9,712 nucleotides of DNA from CAIQJJ01 sp964606085 (GCA_964606085.1 CAZSFD010000132.1:1-9712); one strand, 5' to 3'. Positions 1 to 6,179 are shown, numbered from the stretch's first letter. The notes: a model not told the origin generated them from the letters alone. Numbers and translations: made by a program.

Positions 1-56
1 TATTAATCTAAATTGGACTGGTTCTGTCTTGTATGTGATTTATGCACCTACTGTTC

Positions 57-92
57 TAAAAACCCAGGGCGTTTTATTGCCTGGGAATTTTA
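57..92. terminator. Terminator-like hairpin, possibly bidirectional
   Basis: CCCAGG (63-68) and CCTGGG (80-85) form a perfect 6-bp stem around an 11-nt loop. An A-rich flank (57-62) lies upstream and AATTTTA (86-92) lies downstream, so the stem can extend with A-T pairs. A GC stem followed by a T-rich tail fits an intrinsic terminator, and the A-run on the left would provide a T-run for the other strand. It would end whatever gene lies left of the window. It also makes a protein start at position 29 unlikely, because such a reading frame would run through the hairpin. No gene is visible in 1-56. Confidence 0.5.
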
Positions 93-141
93 CGGTTGCC
101 GATCGCGACAAGCTTCGCCAGAGAATGCTGCCTCAATTCTC

Positions 142-147
142 GGAGGT
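142..147 (+). promoter_or_regulatory. Ribosome binding site fixing the Uma2 gene start
   Basis: GGAGGT sits 4 nt upstream of the ATG at 152 (GGAGG itself is 5 nt away). It is the strongest Shine-Dalgarno match in the first part of the window. It decides the start against the upstream in-frame ATG at 29, which has no such site and would add 41 residues not seen in the family. Confidence 0.75.
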
Positions 148-151
148 GAGT

Positions 152-760
152 ATGCAGAAAAAAGTGAGAGAAGTTGCCACCACCTATGGGCGAGCCGCAT
201 CCAGCGATATGGCTCCCCCACTGTTTACGCGTTACCGCATTTCCACCAAAGCCTTTCACGATTTGCATGAAGCGGGTGATCTGACCGAAGACGACCGGGT
301 TGAATTGCTGGATGGAGAAATGATTATGATGTCACCGATTGGGATTAAACATGCCAATGCTGTAAATCGCCTGACACGCTTGCTTTTTCAACATATTGGC
401 AATCGTGCCATCGTCAGCATCCAAAACCCGGTACGGCTGGACGATTTCTCCGAACCTGTTCCCGATGCGGCGCTCTGGAAACAGGAAACGAACGAAATTC
501 CTGGTCCGCAAGACGTATTTCTCGTCGTCGAAGTCTCCGACTCTACCCTCGAATACGACCGTGAGATCAAACTCAAAGCCTACGCCCGCGCCGGCATCCC
601 CGAAGCCTGGATCGTCAATCTCGTGGAGAGTTGGGTCGAAGTCTATCGCGAACCCGATGCCAATGGCTACCGTCTGATGCGCCGCCACGCCGCGGGTGAA
701 TCTTTCGGCCCGGCCGCGTTTGTGGATGTGGCAATCAATCCCACAGATGTGTTGATCTGA
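152..760 (+). CDS. Uma2 family endonuclease-fold protein (DUF820)
   Basis: The protein has 202 residues. Uma2 proteins share the PD-(D/E)xK nuclease fold and are very numerous in Cyanobacteria and Chloroflexota, but their biological role is unsettled. The family pattern is clear here: an entry helix (YRISTKAFHDLHEAG, 28-42), DRVELLDGE (48-56), MSP..IKHA (60-69), EPVPDAALW (101-109) with Asp105, VVEVSDSTL (125-133) with Glu127, YDREIKLKAYARAGIPEAWI (135-154) with Lys140, and a closing WVEVYREP strand (161-168). These give the D...E...K set expected of an active core. No signal peptide or membrane segment is seen. Length is near the family norm of about 190-200. It lies 11 nt upstream of a toxin-antitoxin pair and may be co-transcribed with it. 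The family assignment is firm; nuclease activity is only inferred. Confidence 0.9.
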   Translation: MQKKVREVATTYGRAASSDMAPPLFTRYRISTKAFHDLHEAGDLTEDDRVELLDGEMIMMSPIGIKHANAVNRLTRLLFQHIGNRAIVSIQNPVRLDDFSEPVPDAALWKQETNEIPGPQDVFLVVEVSDSTLEYDREIKLKAYARAGIPEAWIVNLVESWVEVYREPDANGYRLMRRHAAGESFGPAAFVDVAINPTDVLI

Positions 761-771
761 AAGAGGCAATT

Positions 772-1002
772 ATGCTCACAAAAGTTGAAGAAGTTTATGC
801 AACCTACATTCGGCCACTTTCGCCCGTTGAACGTTTGCGCCTGTTGGAACTCACTGCCCGTGAATTGATCCCGGCTTCGCTTGAAGAACAAACTTCAAAA
901 CACAACATTATGGAGTTGCATGGATTGGGCGCTGAAATCTGGCAAGGAATAGATGCCCAAGATTACGTCCATGCGCTGCGCGATGAATGGGATCAACCAT
1001 GA
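772..1002 (+). CDS. VapB-like antitoxin of a PIN-domain toxin pair
   Basis: This is a 76-residue acidic protein. An N-terminal amphipathic stretch (LSPVERLRLLELTAREL, about 16-32) is followed by a C-terminal segment, ELHGLGAEIWQGIDAQDYV (48-66), ending in an acidic, Trp-containing tail. Small proteins of this kind commonly precede PIN toxins in Cyanobacteria and Chloroflexota, and the C-terminal part is presumed to wrap the toxin. I see no clear ribbon-helix-helix or AbrB signature, so the DNA-binding part is not identified. A purine-rich AAGAGG (761-766) lies 5 nt before the ATG. Its stop codon overlaps the next start (ATGA), the usual arrangement for coupled antitoxin-toxin translation. The role rests on size, position and this pairing. 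Confidence 0.75.
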   Translation: MLTKVEEVYATYIRPLSPVERLRLLELTARELIPASLEEQTSKHNIMELHGLGAEIWQGIDAQDYVHALRDEWDQP

Positions 1003-1448
1003 TCAAACTGGATACTGCTTTTACTGGCGTGGTGTACTTGGGCCTGGATACCGCGCCGATCATTTACTTTATCGAAGCCCATCCGCAATACAACGCCTTG
1101 GTTACATCAATTTTCCAACGCATTGCCGATGGCACACTTCGCGCCTGCACTTCGGTGATTTCACTCACCGAAGTGTTGATTCACCCCATTCGACAAGGGA
1201 ACGCGGTTTTGCAGCAGCAATATCAAGAATTGTTCTTGAATAGCCAGGGTTTTGAAACCCAAAACATCAATCCCGATACCGCTATTTTGGCCGCTGATTT
1301 GCGCGCCAGATACAATCTTCGCACGCCCGATGCGTTGCAAATTGCCACTGCGCTGCAATCTGGTTGCCAGGCGTTTCTAACCAATGACACTACGCTGAAA
1401 CGCGTGACTGAATTGACGGTTCTTGTGCTTTCAGAAATCGAATTGTAA
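999..1448 (+). CDS. vapC: PIN-domain ribonuclease toxin, VapC type
   Basis: The protein has 149 residues. VapC toxins are Mg-dependent RNases with a PIN fold that are held inactive by the cognate antitoxin. The acidic residues are all present: Asp17 in LDTAPIIYF (16-24), Glu58 in SLTEVL (55-60), Asp111 in RTPDALQIATAL (108-119), and Asp130 in FLTND (126-130). The start at 999 was chosen because ATG overlaps the antitoxin stop by 4 nt. It places about 12 extra residues before the usual N-terminal LDT strand, so an internal start cannot be excluded. Length is slightly above the 130-140 typical of VapC. The next gene starts only 2 nt after the stop. Family is confident; the RNA target is unknown. 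Confidence 0.88.
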   Translation: MIKLDTAFTGVVYLGLDTAPIIYFIEAHPQYNALVTSIFQRIADGTLRACTSVISLTEVLIHPIRQGNAVLQQQYQELFLNSQGFETQNINPDTAILAADLRARYNLRTPDALQIATALQSGCQAFLTNDTTLKRVTELTVLVLSEIEL

Positions 1449-1450
1449 TC

Positions 1451-2494
1451 ATGCCCCCCATCCACAACCAACAATTCGCCTCCGATAACTACTCTGGCAT
1501 CTGCCCAGAAGCCATGCAAGCCCTCTCCGCCGCCAACCAGGGACACGTCCTTTCCTACGGCGACGACCCCTGGACCGCCGAAGCCGCCGACCTGCTGCGC
1601 GAAACCTTCGAGACCGACTGCGAGGTGTTCTTCGTCTTCAACGGCACGGCGGCTAACTCGCTGGCGCTGGCCTCGTTGTGCCAGTCGTATCACAGCATTG
1701 TGTGTGCCGATTCGAGCCACATCGAAACCGACGAGTGCGGCGCGCCGGAGTTCTATTCCAACGGGGCCAAACTGCTGGCTGCCCCCAACCGGCACGGCAA
1801 GCTCGACCCCAAGAGCATCGAAGATCTGGTCACCAAGCGCAACGACATTCATTACCCCAAGCCGAAGGCCGTCAGCATCACGCAGGCCACCGAACTTGGC
1901 ACGGTCTACACGGTGGCCGAACTGCTCAATATCTACAAAATCTCCAAGAAGTTCAATCTTAAGCTGCACATGGATGGGGCGCGTTTTGCCAATGCCGTGG
2001 CCGCCCTCGGCCTGACGCCCAAGGAGATTAGCTGGCAGTGCGGCGTGGACGTGCTGTGCCTGGGCGGCACCAAGAACGGCCTGGCGGTTGGCGAAGCGGT
2101 GATTTTCTTCAACAAAGCGTTGGCCGAAGATTTCGCATACCGCTGCAAGCAAGCCGGGCAGTTGGCCTCCAAAATGCGCTTCATCGCCGCGCCGTGGCTG
2201 GGCATTCTCAAAGATGGCGTGTGGCTCAAACATGCTGCCCACGCCAACCAGCGCGCCCGGCAGCTCGAAGCCGAATTGCGCGCCATCCCCGAAATCGAGA
2301 TTGCCTCGCCCTGCCAGGCCAATTCCGTCTTCGTCAACCTGCCGCCCAAAGTGGCTCACGCCCTGGAGCAAAAGGGCTGGCACTTTTACACCTTCATCGG
2401 CGGCGCGGCGCGCTTCATGTGCTCGTGGGATACGAGCGAGGAGAGCGTGCGGGCGTTGGTGGAGGATATACAAAGCGTGATACGTGAAACGTGA
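1451..2494 (+). CDS. Low-specificity L-threonine aldolase family, PLP-dependent
   Basis: The protein has 347 residues and is a fold-type I PLP enzyme of the beta-eliminating lyase/threonine aldolase family, which cleaves L-threonine or allo-threonine to glycine and acetaldehyde. Visible landmarks are SDNYSGICPEAM (11-22), which is the usual N-terminal opening, FNGTAAN (63-69) for phosphate binding, HIETDECGA (90-98), HMDGARFANA (173-182) with Asp175 contacting the PLP ring nitrogen, and CLGGTKNG (203-210) with Lys208 as the expected Schiff-base lysine. Arg321 near AARFMCSW is a candidate carboxylate binder. Length is normal. The start is the only ATG near the upstream gene, and no strong Shine-Dalgarno is visible. 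The last residues (SVIRET) are encoded inside a short-period repeat. A related beta-eliminating lyase activity remains possible. Confidence 0.88.
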   Translation: MPPIHNQQFASDNYSGICPEAMQALSAANQGHVLSYGDDPWTAEAADLLRETFETDCEVFFVFNGTAANSLALASLCQSYHSIVCADSSHIETDECGAPEFYSNGAKLLAAPNRHGKLDPKSIEDLVTKRNDIHYPKPKAVSITQATELGTVYTVAELLNIYKISKKFNLKLHMDGARFANAVAALGLTPKEISWQCGVDVLCLGGTKNGLAVGEAVIFFNKALAEDFAYRCKQAGQLASKMRFIAAPWLGILKDGVWLKHAAHANQRARQLEAELRAIPEIEIASPCQANSVFVNLPPKVAHALEQKGWHFYTFIGGAARFMCSWDTSEESVRALVEDIQSVIRET

Positions 2495-2529
2495 CTTCAC
2501 GAATCGCGCATCACGAATCACGTTTTACG
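2476..2529. repeat. Period-7 tandem repeat with inverted halves
   Basis: Consecutive 7-mers read cgtgata, cgtgaaa, cgtgact, tcacgaa, tcgcgca, tcacgaa, tcacgtt. The first three are GTGA-type and the rest are complement-type. The arms 2476-2494 and 2511-2529 pair at 15 of 19 positions, so the RNA can fold into an imperfect hairpin with a 16-nt loop. The left arm ends exactly at the aldolase TGA, so the repeat supplies that protein's last codons. The block ends 8 nt before the leuD-like ATG. It may act as an intercistronic stabiliser or attenuator. It resembles the short tandemly repeated sequences known from cyanobacteria in style, though I cannot claim identity. Confidence 0.7.
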
Positions 2530-2537
2530 AGTCCCCC

Positions 2538-3068
2538 ATGAACCTACAAACCCTCACCGGCAAAATCTGGAAATACGGCGACGGCGTCAACACCGACGTC
2601 ATCTTCCCTGGCAAATACACCTACACCCTGCGCGAACCCGCCGAGATCGCCGCCCACGCCCTCGAAGACCTCGACCCCAATTTCGCCGCACAGGCCCAGC
2701 CCGGCGACATCATCGTGGCGGGCAAAAACTGGGGTAACGGCTCCAGCCGCGAGCAGGCCGTGACCTGCCTGAAGTACAAGGGCATTGCCGCGGTGATCGC
2801 CAAATCCTTCGGGCGCATCCACTACCGCAACGGCATCAACCAGGGACTGCTGATGATCACCTGCCCCGAGGTCGTGGACGCCGCCGCCATGGGCGACACG
2901 CTCACCATTGACCTGACCCGCAGCGTCATCACCCTCAACGGCGGCGACTACCCCTTCCCCCCGCTCTCCCCCACCGCCCTCGACATCATCCAATCCGGCG
3001 GCCTCGTCCCGCAAATTCGCAAGAAATTGGGGATTATAAGCACTGCCGAAGTCAAAACATCCGATTAA
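2538..3068 (+). CDS. Aconitase-superfamily small subunit, LeuD/HacB type (3-isopropylmalate dehydratase-like)
   Basis: The protein has 176 residues. Small subunits of this type form the swivel domain of two-subunit hydro-lyases that isomerise isopropylmalate, homocitrate/homoaconitate or related 2-hydroxy acids. Motifs: GDGVNTDVIFPGKY (14-27), AGKNWGNGSSREQA (61-74) matching the family GxNxGxGSSRE core with Arg71, and AKSFGRIHYRNGINQGL (88-104). The loop after GK reads YTYT (27-30), where archaeal isopropylmalate isomerases usually carry a YLxx-type sequence thought to set substrate, so the substrate is uncertain. The ATG at 2538 starts the conserved protein; an upstream in-frame ATG at 2484 lies inside the repeat and the aldolase gene. 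There is no convincing Shine-Dalgarno. The catalytic large subunit with its 4Fe-4S cluster is absent from the window and must be encoded elsewhere. Confidence 0.87.
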   Translation: MNLQTLTGKIWKYGDGVNTDVIFPGKYTYTLREPAEIAAHALEDLDPNFAAQAQPGDIIVAGKNWGNGSSREQAVTCLKYKGIAAVIAKSFGRIHYRNGINQGLLMITCPEVVDAAAMGDTLTIDLTRSVITLNGGDYPFPPLSPTALDIIQSGGLVPQIRKKLGIISTAEVKTSD

Positions 3069-3077
3069 CTGGTGGCC

Positions 3078-3139
3078 GGGTGAAAAGGTGACAGGGTGAA
3101 GCGAAAAGCGCACCTTTTCACCTTTTCACCTTGTCACCC
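3078..3139. repeat. Period-8 tandem repeat with inverted halves
   Basis: The left half has units gggtgaaa, aggtgaca, gggtgaag. The right half has cacctttt, cacctttt, caccttgt, caccc. Arms 3078-3101 and 3116-3139 are complementary at 20 of 24 positions, with a 14-nt loop, so a long hairpin can form between the leuD-like gene and the dehydrogenase. It begins 10 nt after the leuD-like stop and ends 11 nt before the dehydrogenase ribosome binding site. There is no clear T-run after the right arm, so a classical intrinsic terminator is unlikely. An mRNA-processing or stability role is possible. Confidence 0.75.
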
Positions 3140-3150
3140 TATCCCCCCTC

Positions 3151-3155
3151 AGGAG
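3151..3155 (+). promoter_or_regulatory. Ribosome binding site of the dehydrogenase gene
   Basis: AGGAG lies 6 nt before the ATG at 3162. It fixes the start there rather than at the in-frame ATG at 3096, which would translate through the repeat and add 22 low-complexity residues before the conserved YRIAWMPGDGIG opening. Confidence 0.8.
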
Positions 3156-3161
3156 TTTTTC

Positions 3162-4286
3162 ATGCCCAAATACCGCATCGCCTGGATGCCCGGAGACGGC
3201 ATCGGCATAGACGTGATGGATGCCACGCGCATCGTCCTCGACAAACTCGCCCTCGACGCCGAATACCCCCACGCCGACATCGGCTGGGAGTTCTGGTGTT
3301 CCGAAGGTGACGCCCTGCCCCAACGCACGGTTGATCTGCTCAAAACGTGCGATTGCGCCCTGTTCGGGGCGATCACTTCCAAGCCGAAGGAAGAAGCCGC
3401 CGCCGAACTGCATCCTGATTTGCAGAATAAAGGGCTGGTTTACCGCAGCCCGATTGTGCGCCTGCGCCAGCTTTTTGACCTGTACACCAACCTGCGCCCA
3501 TGCAAGGCTTACCCCGGCAACCCGCTCAATTACCGCGAAGGCATTGACCTGGTCGTCTTCCGCGAAAACACCGAAGACCTGTATGCCGGTGTCGAGTTCC
3601 ACCCGCTGCCCGCCGAGGTGCGCGGCGCACTCGAAGCCCACAGCCCCGCCATGAAGGCCTTCAAGGATTCCGCCAACGAAGATATTGCCATTTCGTGCCG
3701 TGTGATCACCCGCAAGGGCAGCCAGCGCATCGTGCGCAGCGCCTTCAAATATGCCGAGCAATATGGGTACAAATCGGTCACGCTGGTCGAGAAGCCCAAC
3801 GTGGTGCGCGAAACATCCGGCCTGATCACGCGGGAGGCCCGCAAGCTGGCCGCCGCCGAATTTCCCGCCATCCCGCTCTGGGAAGCCAACGTGGATGCGA
3901 TGATGATGTGGCTGATCAAAAACCCGCTCGATTACGGCGTGATGGTCACATCCAACATGTTCGGCGACATCCTTTCGGATTTGGCTGCCCAACTCGTCGG
4001 CGGCCTGGGATTTGCTTCCAGCGGCAATATCGGCGATAACTTCGCCGTGTTCGAGCCAACCCACGGCTCAGCCCCCAAGTACGCCGGGATGAACAAGGTC
4101 AACCCCATCGCCACCTTCCTGGCCGCCAAACTGATGCTCGATTGGCTCGGCGAAAGCGACAAAGCCGCCGCCCTCGAAGCCGCCATCGCCGCCGTCATCG
4201 CCGAAGGCAAAGCCCGCACTTACGATATGGGCGGCAAAAGCACGACGATGGAGATGGCACAAGCGGTAGCGGAATATATTTCGTGA
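3162..4286 (+). CDS. Isocitrate/isopropylmalate dehydrogenase family protein, NADP-type residues
   Basis: The protein has 374 residues and is a beta-decarboxylating dehydrogenase oxidising a malate-type 2-hydroxy acid. Landmarks: MPGDGIGIDV (9-18), the substrate helix RSPIVRLRQLFDLYTNLRP (95-113), FRENTEDLYAG (133-143) with Tyr141, VEKPNVVRET (209-218) with Lys211, Asp245, the family signature at 265-284 (NMFGDILSD, Asp269 and Asp273), and HGSAPKYAGMNKVNP (301-315). Lys306-Tyr307 and Val313 occupy the positions that in E. coli Icd favour NADP; NAD enzymes such as LeuB usually have Asp there. In the substrate helix the isocitrate-type Ser is kept (Ser96) but the following Asn is Ile98, so isocitrate, isopropylmalate, homoisocitrate or another acid cannot be told apart. 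The gene follows the LeuD-like subunit, suggesting the same pathway. Confidence 0.88.
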   Translation: MPKYRIAWMPGDGIGIDVMDATRIVLDKLALDAEYPHADIGWEFWCSEGDALPQRTVDLLKTCDCALFGAITSKPKEEAAAELHPDLQNKGLVYRSPIVRLRQLFDLYTNLRPCKAYPGNPLNYREGIDLVVFRENTEDLYAGVEFHPLPAEVRGALEAHSPAMKAFKDSANEDIAISCRVITRKGSQRIVRSAFKYAEQYGYKSVTLVEKPNVVRETSGLITREARKLAAAEFPAIPLWEANVDAMMMWLIKNPLDYGVMVTSNMFGDILSDLAAQLVGGLGFASSGNIGDNFAVFEPTHGSAPKYAGMNKVNPIATFLAAKLMLDWLGESDKAAALEAAIAAVIAEGKARTYDMGGKSTTMEMAQAVAEYIS

Positions 4287-4313
4287 TTGCGTGATTGTTC
4301 AATCCCCCAATCC
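4282..4313. repeat. Short period-8 junction repeat
   Basis: Units read cgtgattg, cgtgattg, ttcaatcc, cccaatcc: two identical GTGA-type 8-mers, then two units containing CAATC, the complement of GATTG. The first unit contains the dehydrogenase stop (TGA 4284-4286) and the block ends 2 nt before the methyltransferase ATG. It has the same layout as the repeats at 2476-2529 and 3078-3139 but is shorter, with weak pairing. It leaves no room for a ribosome binding site, so methyltransferase translation may depend on coupling or be SD-independent. Confidence 0.55.
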
Positions 4314-4315
4314 CT

Positions 4316-5149
4316 ATGCCCCCTAACCGCCTCAACGACCTCGACAACAAAACCTGGATCAAATTTCAAAAATCGTGGTTCATCCACAACCCACCGCCGC
4401 GTCAGAAGGGCGTGCTGCGTCACCCGGCCAAATTCCCAGAGACGATGGCGCAGGAGTTTATCGAATTTTTCACCAAGCGTGGCGGGGTGGTGTTTGACCC
4501 GATGGCTGGCACAGGCAGCACGTTGGTGGCGGCCCTGCGCGCCGGGCGCAACGCGTACGGCATCGAACTGAACCCCACCTATGCGGCGATTGCCCAACAG
4601 GTGGTGGCTGATGAGCAGGCTGGCCTGGGCCAACCGGCTGCGGGCCTGGCCGCCCGTGTGTTCACTGGCAACGCCGCCCACGCACCGCAAATCGCCGCCG
4701 AAAACCAACTCCCATTGATTGATTACCTGCTGACCTCGCCGCCCTATTGGGATATGCTCCACGCCCGCGGCGCTGCCACGCAGAAAAAACGCCGCGCCGC
4801 CGCCGACCTGGATGTGGTTTATTCCGATGATCCTGCTGACCTGGGCAATGTGACGGATTATGATGAGTTTGTTGAACGCCTGGCGGTGATTTATGAGCAG
4901 TTGCAGCCATTACTCAAACCGAGGGCCTATCTCACCATCATTGTCAAAAATATCAAAAAGGGTGGCAAAATTTACCCGCTGGCGTGGGACCTGGCTCGGC
5001 GTCTGGGGCAAACGTACACGCTCAAAGATGAAAAACTGTGGTGTCAGGATAACCAATCGTTGGCTCCCTACGGCATGGGCAACGCCTGGGTCAGCAACAC
5101 CTTTCATCACTATTGCTTGCAATTCCGCAACGAGCCGGCTACCGGGTAA
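4316..5149 (+). CDS. Site-specific DNA methyltransferase (N4-cytosine/N6-adenine), putative modification subunit
   Basis: The protein has 277 residues and is an SAM-dependent amino-methyltransferase of the N6/N4 DNA methylase family. Motif order: HPAKFP (36-41, motif X region), FDPMAGTGST (60-69, SAM-binding motif I), GIELN (82-86, motif II with Glu84), LLTSPPYWDM (138-147, catalytic motif IV), a strand AYLTIIVKNI (204-213), and a closing NTFHHYCLQFRN (261-272). TSPPYW suits an N4-cytosine enzyme, but N6-adenine is not excluded. The order X-I-IV is gamma-like, and no large target-recognition insertion is visible. An in-frame TTG at 4295 lies within the repeat; ATG 4316 is preferred although no Shine-Dalgarno is present. 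The next gene starts 2 nt downstream and looks like a nuclease, which supports a restriction-modification role over an orphan methylase. Confidence 0.85.
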   Translation: MPPNRLNDLDNKTWIKFQKSWFIHNPPPRQKGVLRHPAKFPETMAQEFIEFFTKRGGVVFDPMAGTGSTLVAALRAGRNAYGIELNPTYAAIAQQVVADEQAGLGQPAAGLAARVFTGNAAHAPQIAAENQLPLIDYLLTSPPYWDMLHARGAATQKKRRAAADLDVVYSDDPADLGNVTDYDEFVERLAVIYEQLQPLLKPRAYLTIIVKNIKKGGKIYPLAWDLARRLGQTYTLKDEKLWCQDNQSLAPYGMGNAWVSNTFHHYCLQFRNEPATG

Positions 5150-5151
5150 CC

Positions 5152-6159
5152 ATGCTGACCGCCGATGACATCATCCGACTGCCTTATACTGACGATCTGA
5201 CTCTGGCGGGGATCGCCTATGCGCTGCGTTCGTTGGCGTATACCTATGACCGCATGGGGGGAACCTCGTTTGAGCGGCTGCGGCGCATTGTGGCGGGCAA
5301 GGCGGTGGAACTGGCTTTCCGGCGGCATCTGGATGATGCACAGGTGCCATACGACACCCTGGGCGCGACGCCTTTCACTGACCCTGACCGTTATGATGTG
5401 GCACTGGGGGGGCATCGCTGTGATATCAAGAGCTTTGTGGTGGCGCAGCGTCAGGCCATCCAACAGGTGCGACAGAACCCGGCGGTGTTATTGGAAGCCG
5501 CTGCGCTGGTGCCATCCGACCAGTTGGCGGCGGGACATTTGCGTGATTACGATTTGTACGTCTTTGCCTTTGTATTGGCGTTATTTGCCGCACATTCGAG
5601 CGAGACGCGCCGGGCGCAGGAAGCCAATCAGCCCGTTTTCCTGATGCACACCTTCCCGACGCGTTGGTCTCGCCCTGGACGCTGGCAATCGTTGGGCGGC
5701 CTGGCGCTCAAGTTGGAAAGCGGGCCAGCCTTGCAAGTGGAAGTGGGCGGGCAAACCGCTGAACATGGATTTGCGGTCGAACGCGTGCAACTCGTGGCCG
5801 GGCAGCGGCTGGCGCTTTCGACCGATTTTTTCAGCCTGGCTTACCTTTCGACGCACAGGACGCCTGAAGGTCGGCTGGGCATTCGCAGCGCAGCATTGGC
5901 AGAGACGTTCCTTGTCGAAGCGGTCGAGTGGGGGAATATCTGGGTGTATGGGATGGATATTTACCTGGCGGGCTACCTCGCTCACGCAGAATTTCGTCGG
6001 CGGGCGTGTCTTTATCCGGTTGGCAGCCAGGTCTGGCAATATAAGCGCACCCGCACCGATAATCATGGGCTTGGGGTGGGCGAGTTATCGCCGCTGAAGG
6101 GCTTATTGGCGCGGGTTCGGGCGTGGGATGCGTTGCAAAAAGCAACACAAACTGAATAA
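5152..6159 (+). CDS. Unrecognised protein with PD-(D/E)xK nuclease-like core, putative restriction endonuclease
   Basis: The protein has 335 residues. I do not recognise the family. Residues 38-97 look like a nuclease core: a helix ERLRRIVAGKAVELAFRRHL (41-60) with Glu53, then DPDRYDVALGG (77-87) with Asp82, then RCDIKSFVV (89-97) giving Asp91-x-Lys93. This matches the E...D...(D/E)xK layout of PD-(D/E)xK enzymes. A hydrophobic stretch YVFAFVLALFAAH (136-148) is more likely a buried helix than a membrane anchor. The last 190 residues, including WGNIWVYGMDIYLAGYL (260-276) and YPVGSQVWQYKRT (288-300), match nothing I know and could hold DNA recognition. It starts 2 nt after the methyltransferase stop, and context makes it the cognate restriction enzyme. 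A TTG at 5113 would add 13 residues. Function is inferred, not proven. Confidence 0.68.
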   Translation: MLTADDIIRLPYTDDLTLAGIAYALRSLAYTYDRMGGTSFERLRRIVAGKAVELAFRRHLDDAQVPYDTLGATPFTDPDRYDVALGGHRCDIKSFVVAQRQAIQQVRQNPAVLLEAAALVPSDQLAAGHLRDYDLYVFAFVLALFAAHSSETRRAQEANQPVFLMHTFPTRWSRPGRWQSLGGLALKLESGPALQVEVGGQTAEHGFAVERVQLVAGQRLALSTDFFSLAYLSTHRTPEGRLGIRSAALAETFLVEAVEWGNIWVYGMDIYLAGYLAHAEFRRRACLYPVGSQVWQYKRTRTDNHGLGVGELSPLKGLLARVRAWDALQKATQTE

Positions 6160-6170
6160 TTTATCATTTC

Positions 6171-6179
6171 TGATATACT
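6171..6179 (+). promoter_or_regulatory. Extended -10 promoter for the diguanylate cyclase
   Basis: TGATATACT is an extended -10 box: TG, one base, then TATACT, one mismatch from consensus TATAAT. It sits 12 nt after the nuclease stop in AT-rich sequence. At 17-bp spacing the -35 position reads ACTGAA (6151-6156), which is poor, as tolerated for extended -10 promoters. Predicted transcription start is about 6186, leaving a leader of roughly 120-130 nt before the cyclase start. Confidence 0.5.

Noticed and set aside
29..151. Upstream extension of the Uma2 gene to the ATG at 29
   Set aside because: It would translate through a terminator-like hairpin and adds non-family residues, while GGAGGT precedes the ATG at 152.
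1223..2521. A 432-codon open frame on the minus strand opposite the threonine aldolase
   Set aside because: Its translation shows no recognisable motif and is low-complexity (Gly/Val/Ala/His-rich), as expected opposite a GC-rich gene. The plus frame has full PLP-enzyme motifs.
3078..3139. A CRISPR-like or transposon-end reading of the junction repeats
   Set aside because: Units are only 7-8 nt with no spacers, no target-site duplication and no transposase. They are short tandem units with inverted halves.
3126..4064. A 312-codon open frame on the minus strand opposite the dehydrogenase
   Set aside because: No motif is visible, and it mirrors a well-conserved gene with intact signatures on the plus strand.
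5587..5595. A membrane anchor in the nuclease-like protein (YVFAFVLALFAAH region)
   Set aside because: The hydrophobic run is only about 13 residues, too short for a membrane span, and is flanked by ordinary soluble sequence.
6132..6146. GTTGC-AAAAA-GCAAC hairpin at the end of the nuclease gene as a terminator
   Set aside because: The stem is 5 bp, AT-containing, inside the coding sequence and not followed by a T-run.
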